Below are positions 24,969 to 33,619 of a DNA stretch of 52,724 nucleotides, piece after piece. The notes below the pieces were generated by a model. That model was not told where the DNA came from and did not search any database. It saw only the letters and a list, made by a program, of their open reading frames with translations. The stretch comes from Bacteroidia bacterium. GTDB taxonomy: Bacteria; Bacteroidota; Bacteroidia; Bacteroidales; Paludibacteraceae. Numbering within the stretch: position 1 is the first letter of the stretch; each line of letters opens with the position of its first letter. The stretch covers positions 1 to 52,724 of the forward strand of contig SAAL01000010.1 in assembly GCA_009929445.1 (NCBI GenBank), read 5' to 3'. Both the position numbers and the translations under genes were made by a program.

Positions 24969-27900
24969 TTCAAAAAACTCCAGTACTCCTTTCATCATTT
25001 TTTCTCTTTCTATCTGAATTTTCAAACTTTCAAACGGGAATCCGAGCACACACGATTTGTAATTTCCCTTGTATGCCACGCCGGCGCTCAGGTTATTTTC
25101 AGAATAGCGAAAAATGGTATATGCGCCCTCCAATCCGGGCTCTATGGCATCGGGAGCTTCCACTACGTAATTATCAGGATTTAATTCATTGTAAAAATTA
25201 TAAATGCCGACAAACATCGGAAAATACGAAGTTACAGCTTTTACATTGCCAATACGTGTTGCTTGTCCCGCCCGCCATTTGTATTTCAAAATGTTGATTG
25301 CGAACTGCTTATCCTCTTCAATCGAAACAGTGTAGCGGTTGTCCCACAAGTCGGTGCCTACGAAAGCTCCTGAAATAAAAATATTTCCGCCCTGCAGGCA
25401 ATATTCAGAAATTGCTTGCTGCATTTTGGTAGTGAATGTCTTAAATTCAAGCGGTTTAATTCCACCCGGACCCATTCTGGTCTGATATTCTTTTCCTAAA
25501 ATCAAATCAATAATTTTGTAATCCGATAATCGAACCATTTGATTTTCAACGGCTTCGTCGCTGCAGGAAACAAACGAATAGCCCGCTTTCAAAATGGCTT
25601 CGCCGTGAACGGCCGGATAATCAAATGTGTTGCCGGCTATAACAGTCGTTTCGTAATTGGCGTAGCTGTCGCCAAAACCTGAGGCATCGTCGTCCATCCA
25701 GGGTATTTTCCGGCGAAATTCTTTCTGTTTTCCAATGTATTTATAATCATTGAGATAAGGCACTCCGTGGTCCAGTTCATCCAAAAATCCGGCTATGCTA
25801 TCGCCTTGTGCATCAAAATTTGCCGGTGCACTTATCCGGTCAAAACCATTGACAATCAATACGGTACCCTTATTGTAGAACGATTTTCCGATGGAAAGAA
25901 TTTCCGAAGGGAAACTTTCACCGCCTTTATTCACCGCCGTAACTTTGAAACTCACAGTTTTATCGTTCGGAATGGTGGTTTTGAATGTGTTGCTTTCCAC
26001 CAGCGTGCCGTTGTCAAAATCACCGCCTTCCATTCGTTGATAAACGATGTATTGTTCCGCTTTTGCTGTAGGTTCCAGTGGGTCTGCTACAGGCTTCCAG
26101 CTTAATTCCACTTCATTTCCCCCGGTAAATCTCAAGCTCATATTATCCACCGGAAGTGGCTGAACGACGTAATTCATGTAATTTTGCGAAGCAATAAACT
26201 GAAGAATTCCCTTGTAAATGGCTCGGCTCACCGTAAACCGGAAGCGCGGATCGAGCCCGTAACGCATATCGGCAAAATTTTGGTGCGAAAGTAGTTCCAG
26301 CAACATAGTCGGCACGTTTGGAGAACGGGCTTCGAAGTAGGAGCGATCCCACATGCCACGTCGGGTCCAATCGGGCTCGTAAAGTTGCCGAATATCCCTT
26401 ACAATGAATGAATTAACTCGGTCGGTGAGCTCGCGCGCAACATTTCTGGATACGCCGTTCGGGTATTTTCCGGTTTCGGTACCGGTATAATAGATGCCCA
26501 GTGTACCGATTATGCTGTCGTTCTGGGTTGTTCCGGCATCGGTGTGAAAGGCGAAAGCCATATCCACGGGGATGTTCAGCCCTTTTTGCAGGGGATTGAC
26601 GGCTGAACCGCCCGCCAGATAATTCACCCAAAGTCCGCGGCATTTGTAGTCGTCGGTGTAGTCGTTTCGGCCTTTGCTTTCGGAGTAAATGCTGTCCGGA
26701 ATGCCTGCCCATTGCATCCAGTAGCGGGCAGCCTCCGTGTAGCGCGGATATCCGCTTGTTTCGTACGGATAATCAATTTTTGGATTTTCGATTTTCGCCT
26801 GCGGTTCGTTGCTTCGTGAACTCGGCACGTTTTCGGTAGCACCATCTGCCGATACTTTGCGGGCAATATTTCCCATCCCTCCGCCGAATTTCACACCATC
26901 GGCAGTGAGTATCTGACCGGCTTTGGATGAGATATTGGACAAAACCACTTTACCGCTTTTACCTTTTTCAAAACTGAAAGTTCCGAGATAAATCCACGTG
27001 CCGCCTCCCATTTTCTGGTTGATGCTGAATTCCGATTTTCCACCCCGGTGAAAAACGGTGTAATAAGCATCCTCAGTGCTTTTTGGCAGGGTATGGTAAG
27101 AAATATAAACGGCGTATTTTCCTGCTTTTGGAATGTCAGGTGTCCATTCTGCGGTGGTTTTCGTGCCTTTCTTACTGGTTTCTGTTTGGCGGAAAGTTCC
27201 GTCTTTGAATGGATTTTCAAAATCAACATACTGTTTTCTTAACTGAGCAAAACCGGGTGCATTCCCTGTTGACCAACTTTTGGTTCCGTTTTTTTCTGAA
27301 TAAATGGATGTATCATGAATTCCTTCGTCGTTGTCCACAATGATTTCTTCGGTTTGCGTGTCGCGTTCGCGAGGCATCAGCACGTTGGCACCCGCATTTT
27401 CGAGCATTGGTACCAGATATGGCAGCACGTAACTCTGTGTATAGAGGTCTTCTACGGTTTGAAAAATTCGGGCGCGCTGCCATTCCCAGCGGGCGAGTTT
27501 CTGCTCGTAGTAGTAGCCGTGGCTTTGCCAGAGCGCAATGTGGCGGTTTTGTAGTCCGTTTACAGGCTTGTAAGGGGCAGATAATCTGGTGATTAACGGA
27601 ATTTTGGTGTAAGTGCTGAAAGTCTTTCGGTTTTTATCTCTTTTAGTGGTAAATTCAGGCAAAATCAGTTCTTCAACCGGTTTTTTTCCTGCAAATAATT
27701 TCAGTGTATATTTGGTTAGATCTAAGTTTAATAATTTAAAAATTTCTAAATTGAATTTTGCTACATTGTGGTTTCGGAACGGAAAATTGGAAAAATTTCC
27801 GTTAATGAAAAGGTGCAGTTCATTTCCTGCAATTTTAGTGCTGTCAATGCGGATTTTCCCAACGGAAATCTCCTTGCTCACTTCCGAATTCAGATAATTC

Positions 27901-28079
27901 TCGATGTTTTGAGTGGCATCGGGTGTGAGAAGCTGGGCAGAAAGAATGATGGGGAAGAAGAGAAATAAGAAAAACAAGCCCCCTAACCCCCTAAAGGGGG
28001 GATTCTTAGAGGGTATTTCTACTTTTTTATTATTTAGAAAATCATTATTCATATCAATCAAATTAATCAAACAAATCAC
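24960..28079 (-). CDS. Secreted Amidase_3-type protein with inserted golvesin domain, Fn3 and C-terminal alpha/beta domain
   Basis: 1039 aa, commonly annotated as golvesin-domain or xanthan lyase-like protein. I see an N-acetylmuramoyl-L-alanine amidase (Amidase_3) fold split by an insertion: ALWQSHGYYYE (zinc His, about residue 184) and NVLMPRERD come before a golvesin-like beta-sandwich (about 265-400, WIYLGTFSFEKG and ILTADGVKFGGG). After it come MAFAFHTDAG (second His, about 510) and MLLELLSHQNFAD (catalytic Glu, about 592). A fibronectin type III domain (about 640-740) and a flavodoxin/GATase-like domain follow. Cleaving stem peptides from MurNAc would fit the locus. The signal peptide is chimeric: KNPPFRGLGG from the repeat end at 27978-28002 precedes LFFLFLFFPIILSAQ. 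A start at 28052 is an alternative. Confidence 0.78.
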   Translation of the reverse strand: MICLINLIDMNNDFLNNKKVEIPSKNPPFRGLGGLFFLFLFFPIILSAQLLTPDATQNIENYLNSEVSKEISVGKIRIDSTKIAGNELHLFINGNFSNFPFRNHNVAKFNLEIFKLLNLDLTKYTLKLFAGKKPVEELILPEFTTKRDKNRKTFSTYTKIPLITRLSAPYKPVNGLQNRHIALWQSHGYYYEQKLARWEWQRARIFQTVEDLYTQSYVLPYLVPMLENAGANVLMPRERDTQTEEIIVDNDEGIHDTSIYSEKNGTKSWSTGNAPGFAQLRKQYVDFENPFKDGTFRQTETSKKGTKTTAEWTPDIPKAGKYAVYISYHTLPKSTEDAYYTVFHRGGKSEFSINQKMGGGTWIYLGTFSFEKGKSGKVVLSNISSKAGQILTADGVKFGGGMGNIARKVSADGATENVPSSRSNEPQAKIENPKIDYPYETSGYPRYTEAARYWMQWAGIPDSIYSESKGRNDYTDDYKCRGLWVNYLAGGSAVNPLQKGLNIPVDMAFAFHTDAGTTQNDSIIGTLGIYYTGTETGKYPNGVSRNVARELTDRVNSFIVRDIRQLYEPDWTRRGMWDRSYFEARSPNVPTMLLELLSHQNFADMRYGLDPRFRFTVSRAIYKGILQFIASQNYMNYVVQPLPVDNMSLRFTGGNEVELSWKPVADPLEPTAKAEQYIVYQRMEGGDFDNGTLVESNTFKTTIPNDKTVSFKVTAVNKGGESFPSEILSIGKSFYNKGTVLIVNGFDRISAPANFDAQGDSIAGFLDELDHGVPYLNDYKYIGKQKEFRRKIPWMDDDASGFGDSYANYETTVIAGNTFDYPAVHGEAILKAGYSFVSCSDEAVENQMVRLSDYKIIDLILGKEYQTRMGPGGIKPLEFKTFTTKMQQAISEYCLQGGNIFISGAFVGTDLWDNRYTVSIEEDKQFAINILKYKWRAGQATRIGNVKAVTSYFPMFVGIYNFYNELNPDNYVVEAPDAIEPGLEGAYTIFRYSENNLSAGVAYKGNYKSCVLGFPFESLKIQIEREKMMKGVLEFFEAP

Positions 28080-28116
28080 AATTCAGACTTACTCCCCCTT
28101 TAGGGGGTTAGGGGGC
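27978..28116. mobile_element. Repeat-bounded junction element 12 (139 bp)
   Basis: Left end 27978-28002 is GCCCCCTAACCCCC followed by TAAAGGGGGGA and lies in the signal-peptide codons of the amidase-like gene. Right end 28093-28116 is TCCCCCTTTAGGGGG followed by TTAGGGGGC and lies in the last codons of the symporter (LPPNPLKGE). Both the start of one gene and the stop of the other fall within the unit. Confidence 0.7.
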
Positions 28117-29558
28117 AGTGTTTTAGTTGTTACCAACCACATCCCCAGCATTGTTATCAATGCATTTACAATAATCAACGCATATCCAAAGTGGAAATCC
28201 CACACAGCTATTGTCAATTTTTGCAGGAAAAAGCAGATTATCGGTGCTAAAACCGCGATATACGGCACAAATTTATCTCTTACTGAGCGTTTTATCAAAA
28301 TCCCAAAGGCAAACATTCCCAAAATCGGGCCGTAGGTGTAACTTGCCAGTATGTAAACGGCATCAATTACACTCGTGTTATTCAATAAGTTAAATACAAA
28401 AATAACCACGCCCATCACCACTGCCATACCGATATGGACATTTTTACGGGTAGATTTGATTTGTACTTCGGATTTATTTTTTATCCCCAGAATGTCTACC
28501 GTAAAGGACGTTGTCAGGGCTGTGAGTGCCGAGCCTGCTGCCGCGTATGCAGAAGAAATCAGCCCGATAATAAATAGAATTCCCACCGCCAACGGTAAAT
28601 AACCCTGCGTGGCTACCATCGGGAAAAGTTCGTCGCTTTTTTCAGGGCGTGTAATGCCTTTGCTGTCGATAAACAGGTAAAGCAGCACGCCGAGCATAAG
28701 AAACAGCAGGTTGATAACCAACTGCACCAAACCGCTGGTAATGATGTTTTTCTGCGAGTCGCGCGGATTTTCGCAACTGAGATTTCGTTGCATAAAGTCC
28801 TGATCAAGTCCCGTAGTGGCTATCATGGTGAAAATCCCTGCCAGAAACTGTTTCCAGAAATATGTACCCTCTTTCGGATTATCGAAAAAGAAAGTGCGTG
28901 AAAGGTCGCTTCCACGGATGCTTGAAACCATTCCGCTGAAATCCAATCCCATGTTTTTTACAATAAAATAAATGGTCAGAACCACGGAAAGAATCAGGCA
29001 GAAAGTTTTGAGCGAATCGGTCCAAATCAGCGTTTTCACTCCGCCCTGACGGGTATAAAGCCAAACCAATGCCACAGTTGCTACCACATTGAAAATAAAG
29101 GGGATATTGAGCGGTCCGAAAACCATCATTTGCAGAAAAAGACATACTAAAAAAAGTCGCACCGATGCACCCAGGACTTTTGAAATAAAGAAAAACCAGG
29201 CGCCGGTTTTGTAAGTACTCACTCCAAATCGCTCGTCCAGGTATTCGTAAATGGAAAACAGCTTCATCCGGTAAAAAACAGGAATCAGCACAAACGAAAT
29301 GATGAGCTGCCCCACGAAAAAACCGAGCACCATCTGCATGTAGGAAAATGCCTTCGGGTCGACCATGCCCGGCACCGACATAAAGGTAACACCCGAAATG
29401 GTGGAGCCAATCATTGCAAAAGCCACCATATACCACTTCGAGCTGCGGTTGCCGATGAAGAATCCGGCATTATCCGCTTTGCGTCCTGCCAGGTGAGAAA
29501 CGGTAAAAAGCACCAAAAAATAGGCTGCTATGGTGATGATGACTGCGATTGGTGACAT
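28089..29558 (-). CDS. Sodium:solute symporter (SSS family)
   Basis: A 489-aa inner-membrane symporter with about 13 hydrophobic segments. The N-terminal DNAGFFIGNRSSKWYMVAF and MIGSTISGVTFMSVPG, and the later TTGLDQDFMQRNLSC, are hallmarks of the SSS/sialic-acid-like branch. It imports a solute with Na+. In a locus of muramidases and amidase, an amino sugar or muropeptide fragment is the likely cargo, but the sequence alone does not tell. Its C-terminal tail LPPNPLKGE is encoded by a repeat end (28093-28116). The tandem AGTTTATAGT array begins only 6 bp upstream of its ATG and thus forms its leader. Confidence 0.9.
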   Translation of the reverse strand: MSPIAVIITIAAYFLVLFTVSHLAGRKADNAGFFIGNRSSKWYMVAFAMIGSTISGVTFMSVPGMVDPKAFSYMQMVLGFFVGQLIISFVLIPVFYRMKLFSIYEYLDERFGVSTYKTGAWFFFISKVLGASVRLFLVCLFLQMMVFGPLNIPFIFNVVATVALVWLYTRQGGVKTLIWTDSLKTFCLILSVVLTIYFIVKNMGLDFSGMVSSIRGSDLSRTFFFDNPKEGTYFWKQFLAGIFTMIATTGLDQDFMQRNLSCENPRDSQKNIITSGLVQLVINLLFLMLGVLLYLFIDSKGITRPEKSDELFPMVATQGYLPLAVGILFIIGLISSAYAAAGSALTALTTSFTVDILGIKNKSEVQIKSTRKNVHIGMAVVMGVVIFVFNLLNNTSVIDAVYILASYTYGPILGMFAFGILIKRSVRDKFVPYIAVLAPIICFFLQKLTIAVWDFHFGYALIIVNALITMLGMWLVTTKTLPPNPLKGE

Positions 29559-29564
29559 TTTTTT

Positions 29565-29660
29565 AGTTTATAGTAAGATAGTTTAAAGTTAAATAGTAAG
29601 ATAGTTTATAGTAAAATAGTAAGATAGTTTATAGTAAGATAGTTTATAGTGAGATAGTTA
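29565..29660. repeat. Tandem array of AGTTTATAGTAAGAT units
   Basis: About five 15-bp units (AGTTTATAGTAAGAT and variants such as AGTTTAAAGTTAAAT) alternate with 8-bp AGTAAGAT pieces over 96 bp. The inverted form, ACTATAAACT, recurs at 30055-30064 and 30125-30154 on the other side of the four-helix-bundle gene. Together they bracket a cassette of about 590 bp. Confidence 0.8.
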
Positions 29661-29673
29661 TATTGTTGTTGAG

Positions 29674-30054
29674 CTAATCTTCTTTTACTCCGAATTTTTC
29701 GGGATTGTTTATCATATATGTTATGAGTTTGCCAATTTCTGTGTTTAATGCAATGTGTTGATTGTAAATTTCTTCTGAAATATAATTGCAGTGATATGCA
29801 AAATCTAACCAAACTCCGGTTTCGCCATTTTCTGCCCAACAATCAGTCATTTTTGAATGAAAGTGTTTCGGATAGGCTCTTTTACGATATGCTTCTGCCA
29901 TGTTTGTACAGATAGAACGAGATGAACGTCTGATTTGGTCGGTTAATGAGTACCTTTCTTCAAAAGGAAAACCAGCAGACAGTTGAAAAATATTCATTGC
30001 CTGAGTAAATCCTTTTTGATAGGCGATTAAATCCTTAAAATCTCGATATTTCAT
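29674..30054 (-). CDS. Four-helix-bundle protein (23S rRNA intervening-sequence protein family)
   Basis: A 126-aa protein of the S23/IVP family (TIGR02436-like). Family signatures are clear: FKDLIAYQKGFTQAMNIF, RYSLTDQIRRSSRSICTN, MAEAYRKRAY, and WLDFAYHCNYIS. Relatives are encoded in intervening sequences of 23S rRNA genes, as stand-alone genes scattered in Bacteroidota, and as the Avd accessory protein of diversity-generating retroelements; they form nucleic-acid-binding pentamers. No reverse transcriptase, template/variable repeat or rRNA gene is in the window, so a retroelement role is not supported. The surrounding inverted repeats suggest it is cargo of a small mobile unit. Confidence 0.88.
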   Translation of the reverse strand: MKYRDFKDLIAYQKGFTQAMNIFQLSAGFPFEERYSLTDQIRRSSRSICTNMAEAYRKRAYPKHFHSKMTDCWAENGETGVWLDFAYHCNYISEEIYNQHIALNTEIGKLITYMINNPEKFGVKED

Positions 30055-30124
30055 ACTATAAACTATTTTACTGCTAAATGCTAATTTTCAATCAAAGTGA
30101 AAAATTTAAGTTTCCAAAAAAAAA

Positions 30125-30154
30125 ACTATAAACTATAAACTACTCACTATAAAC
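30125..30154. repeat. ACTATAAACT inverted arm overlapping the NamZ-2 stop codon
   Basis: ACTATAAACTATAAAC then TACTCACTATAAAC; with the shorter arm at 30055-30071 it is the inverted counterpart of the array at 29565-29660. On the minus strand it encodes the last residues (YSE) and the stop of the upstream DUF1343 gene. Confidence 0.7.
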
Positions 30155-31306
30155 CAGATACGGTTTCCGGTGCTCCCTGAATCGCGCCACATCTTCCTGC
30201 CAGCTTGCTTTGATTTCGTCGGCAGATTTTCCGGATTTAATCATTTTCCGGATATTTTCATTACCAATTAAGAGTTCGAAAAACGGACGGAAAAAATGAT
30301 CGTCCAAATTCAAATTCCTGTAAGCATCAATCAGATAGCTCAAATCAATTCCTTTTTCCCAAATTTCTTCATCGCTTTTTCCGCTTAAATCCACACCGTA
30401 GCAAAGTCTGTCGAGTTGTGGTGGATTTTTAGCACCCGAAATGCTTCGTGGTGTGAAAGTGAAGTCGTAACCCTTCATATTTGGATGGCCGTAAACCTGA
30501 AATGGCTTATCCGTTCCCCGTCCCAGACTCACCGGTGTAGCTTCAAAATAGCATGTGGAAGGGTAGAGGTAAATCGATTTCATGTCCGGCAGATTGGGCG
30601 AAGGTGGAACAGGCAGAATGTACCTGGTCTGATGCGTGTAGTTTTTGCAGGGAATAACCGTTAAATCGCACACGCGCGAAGCCGGAAGCCAGCGTTCGCC
30701 GTTGGTCATCAGCGCCAGTTCACCGAGCGTCATCCCGTGAACCACCGGAATAGGCAGCCAGCCCACGCCCGATTTATATTTCATGTCCAGAATGGGACCG
30801 TCCACATAAAATCCGTTTGGATTCGGCCGGTCGAGGATAAGCATTTTGCGGTTAAATTCGGCACAGGCATCCATCAGCCTTACCATAGAAATATAGTACG
30901 TGTAAAACCGCAGTCCCACATCCTGAATATCCACCACGAGCACATCGAATTTACGGATATTTTCCTCACCCGGAAGACCGAAAGCTCCATCATAAAGTGA
31001 AAGAACAGGCACACCGGTTTTTTCATCCACCGAGCTGGAAACGTGTTCGCCGGCATCGGCCGTTCCACGGAAACCGTGTTCCGGCGAGAAAATCGCCACC
31101 ACATTCACGTTATTCTCAATCAAAATATCCAGCGTGTGTTTATTGCCCACCATGCCGGTATGGTTCGAGAAAAGCGCGACCCTTTTGTTTTTCAGAATGG
31201 GGAGATAAGCTTTGGTTTGCTCGGCACCGAGAATGACGGGGGGAACTTGGGCGAATGTATAAAAAGCAATAACTAACAACGATATGACTAAAAATAGTTT
31301 TTTCAT
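30140..31306 (-). CDS. Exo-beta-N-acetylmuramidase NamZ-like protein (DUF1343), copy 2
   Basis: About 388 aa from the ATG at 31306, chosen over the one at 31318 because MKKLFLVISLLVIAFYTFAQ is a complete signal peptide. It shares with copy 1 the motifs IFSPEHGFRG (candidate catalytic Glu), VVDIQDVGLRFYTY, LDRPNPNG and SLGRGTDKPFQVYG, but differs in many residues and is an old paralogue, not a recent duplicate. Two NamZ types may differ in substrate length or location. It heads the run of salvage genes and has its own leader, because a terminator separates it from susD. Confidence 0.85.
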   Translation of the reverse strand: MKKLFLVISLLVIAFYTFAQVPPVILGAEQTKAYLPILKNKRVALFSNHTGMVGNKHTLDILIENNVNVVAIFSPEHGFRGTADAGEHVSSSVDEKTGVPVLSLYDGAFGLPGEENIRKFDVLVVDIQDVGLRFYTYYISMVRLMDACAEFNRKMLILDRPNPNGFYVDGPILDMKYKSGVGWLPIPVVHGMTLGELALMTNGERWLPASRVCDLTVIPCKNYTHQTRYILPVPPSPNLPDMKSIYLYPSTCYFEATPVSLGRGTDKPFQVYGHPNMKGYDFTFTPRSISGAKNPPQLDRLCYGVDLSGKSDEEIWEKGIDLSYLIDAYRNLNLDDHFFRPFFELLIGNENIRKMIKSGKSADEIKASWQEDVARFREHRKPYLVYSE

Positions 31307-31318
31307 ATATTCTAACAA

Positions 31319-31743
31319 AAATACGCTGTTTTTTTTTAATAAGAGTTCATTACATCAGAAATATCCTGAAACTTTTGACTAATTTAACAAGTTGAATTTA
31401 TTGATTTTTGAGGTAATATTTTTTCTTAACAAAAGATATATTTTATGTTTTAAGAAAATGACAGTTGGTATAAAATTAAATTAATTGATGAGTGTATTAT
31501 AAACTGTTTTGATTCTCTATTTGCAAAAAATTAAAAAGCTTTAATTGAAAGCGGAATTATTACAATTACAAAGATGACAGTATTCATAAAAAAATTAAAA
31601 ATCTATCTTTTTGAAAGTGAAAAAGTTCTTTACACTACGATATAAGAACTATACATTGACAAAACATTAATACGTTGCTGGGGAAAAAAAAGAATGAGGC
31701 TGTACAATTACGAGACAGCCTCATATCATCAACATCTTAGGAT
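31319..31743. other. AT-rich intergenic region between susD and the second NamZ gene
   Basis: No gene is visible in these 425 bp. The right part holds the minus-strand terminator of the susCD operon (31684-31723). The rest is very AT-rich and must contain the promoter of the NamZ gene, but I find no convincing TAnnTTTG box with a matching -33 element. Confidence 0.6.
31684..31723 (-). terminator. Rho-independent terminator of the susC-susD operon
   Basis: Perfect 9-bp stem TGAGGCTGT (31695-31703) / ACAGCCTCA (31715-31723) with an 11-nt loop. On the minus strand it is followed by TTCTTTTTTTT (31683-31693), about 20 bp after the susD stop. Confidence 0.85.
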
Positions 31744-33585
31744 TTATTCAGCTGTATCCCACCATACATTGATTGACCATACAGCGTCGTCCTTGTTCCA
31801 TGCTTCACTTGACATGTTAGCTCCGGGAACTTCGGCTCCAATTGCCTGCAAGTTTGCAGAGTTATAATTTAGTTCATGTGAACATTGTTGCCAGCGTCGA
31901 AGATGCTTACCTAATGGAATATACTTTTGAGCAGTAGTGTTTTGATAATATTCTGCAGGAATTTGCCAATTCAAAAATACGTTAGGATCGTAATCATAGC
32001 GACGCATATCATTATAGACCTCTAATGACCACAACATTGCCATACGCTTTTGAGTCATAATTTTAGCCAAAGTGATATCACTTGCAGTGCCAATTGCATT
32101 AGAAATATAATTGTCAATATCACTCTGTTTCATTGGAGCAAATGATGGACAAGACGCCAAGCTGGGATCGCCGCTTATCCAGACATTCAATTTCTGGTTC
32201 ATGAATTCCATATTCGCTTTTATACCAGCCTTGTACGCATTAAAAGCTGCAATTTTGTCACCTTGCTTGAACTTCACCTCTGCCCTGATAAAACAAGCTT
32301 CGTGATAGGTTGCAATCCATGTAGGAGAAGATGGACGTGCGTGGAAGATACCGGATTGACGGGATTTAGCATCACCTTTAGCTTTTTCATACAACAAACT
32401 ACTAAAACCGCCATAACCTTTAGAGCCGCAAGTTGTCTGTACATAAATAGTGTCTCCTTTAAGAGATGCATCTGAAGTATTTATATACCAGCCACCTTTT
32501 TTTACATCATATGAGGTTGTGTATGGGTGGCTTTGAAGACGGATTAACGTGTGCATATCAATACCGGCGGTACGACGCCAATTGCCAACCCATTTCAAGT
32601 TTGCAGGTGAAGTAGCACCTTTTACTGAGTATGCCCAAGGAATGACATGGTCTGCACGAGGGTCTTCGATTCCTGAACCGGCAAAATTCGTGAAATTATC
32701 AATCATCATTTTAGTGACATAATAATTAGAATTCATACCCAATACAGAATAAAGAGGAGCATAATCAACAGGTTCATTCCAACCGAGAACATCACGAGAT
32801 GGTCCGTAATCATCGGTATGATCATAAAAAACATTGTCCGCATTACTTTGTTGCGCTTTATCCAGGCATGCCAGAATTTCATTGGCATCCCATTTACCTT
32901 CTTTATAGCTACCTGGCTGTTTCTTATTTAGTTTGTTAATCCATCTGGCCTTTAGTAAATAGGCCATTTTCAACCATTTATTTACATCTCCATTTGCCCA
33001 GGTATCACCTAACGAAAGTGCAGGTACACTCACAGCCTGAGTTTTTTGAAGAAGTTCAATAGCTTCGTCTATTTCACCAAGACATCCTAAGTAGATAGTT
33101 TTACCATTATCATATTTAGGTACAGAACTTTCACCAAGCCCATCGGTATAAGGCATTTCACCATATAGATCAGTCATTAACATATAACCATATGCATGTA
33201 TCAGACGTGAAGCTGCGGCATAATGCCAGGCTTGTTGTTGCATAGCCTTATCATATAAAATCTGAAGATTTGAACCTGATCCTACAAGGAACCATTGATA
33301 AGGTGTAGTAGTCCATGATGCTGATGCTTGCCATTGAGCAGCAGCTCCGTAGGTGCTCGTACGGCTATTCATTGTCATATCGCCCATTGCCATAAATGTA
33401 CGCATACTGGCAATCTGATAAGCGTGATTTGTATAGAATTGAATGTGTGGAAGGCGATTTTCTATCGTTGCACTTTGGTCTGTTGGTGTGTTCGGGTTAA
33501 CATTTACATCCAGCCAATCGCTGCAGGATATAAAGGAAAACATACCTATCAGACATATTATTATTGGTTTTATTATATTTTTCAT
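31744..33585 (-). CDS. susD: SusD/RagB-family nutrient-binding outer-membrane lipoprotein
   Basis: A 613-aa lipoprotein of the SusD-like_2 branch. The signal peptide ends at FISC (Cys21), followed by SDWLDVNVNPNTPT, the typical start of this subgroup, then TPR-like helices. SusD proteins lie on the cell surface over the SusC pore and deliver oligosaccharides or peptides. It starts 34 bp after susC and ends at a strong terminator, so it is a two-gene operon. Its ligand cannot be read from sequence. It adjoins the salvage region rather than the plant-glycan operon, so peptidoglycan fragments are one possibility; members of this branch also occur outside glycan loci. Confidence 0.92.
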   Translation of the reverse strand: MKNIIKPIIICLIGMFSFISCSDWLDVNVNPNTPTDQSATIENRLPHIQFYTNHAYQIASMRTFMAMGDMTMNSRTSTYGAAAQWQASASWTTTPYQWFLVGSGSNLQILYDKAMQQQAWHYAAASRLIHAYGYMLMTDLYGEMPYTDGLGESSVPKYDNGKTIYLGCLGEIDEAIELLQKTQAVSVPALSLGDTWANGDVNKWLKMAYLLKARWINKLNKKQPGSYKEGKWDANEILACLDKAQQSNADNVFYDHTDDYGPSRDVLGWNEPVDYAPLYSVLGMNSNYYVTKMMIDNFTNFAGSGIEDPRADHVIPWAYSVKGATSPANLKWVGNWRRTAGIDMHTLIRLQSHPYTTSYDVKKGGWYINTSDASLKGDTIYVQTTCGSKGYGGFSSLLYEKAKGDAKSRQSGIFHARPSSPTWIATYHEACFIRAEVKFKQGDKIAAFNAYKAGIKANMEFMNQKLNVWISGDPSLASCPSFAPMKQSDIDNYISNAIGTASDITLAKIMTQKRMAMLWSLEVYNDMRRYDYDPNVFLNWQIPAEYYQNTTAQKYIPLGKHLRRWQQCSHELNYNSANLQAIGAEVPGANMSSEAWNKDDAVWSINVWWDTAE

Positions 33586-33619
33586 ACTAATATAAAATTT
33601 ATGTTGTTTTGCAAAATAT

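Larger units (their letters stand above)
29565..30154 (-). mobile_element. Repeat-bracketed cassette carrying a four-helix-bundle gene
   Basis: Inverted AGTTTATAGT-type repeats stand on both sides of a single small gene (29674-30054). The unit fills the junction between the second NamZ gene, whose final codons and TAG stop it supplies (TAT AGT GAG TAG on the minus strand), and the symporter start. The layout parallels the DUF559 cassettes but uses an unrelated repeat. No transposase is present. Confidence 0.55.

Noticed and set aside
29565-29660. Possible CRISPR array in the AGTTTATAGT tandem repeats
   Set aside because: Units are 15 and 8 bp, contiguous without unique spacers, and no cas genes are present.
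29674-30054. Avd-like component of a diversity-generating retroelement
   Set aside because: No reverse transcriptase and no template or variable repeat pair is visible in the window.
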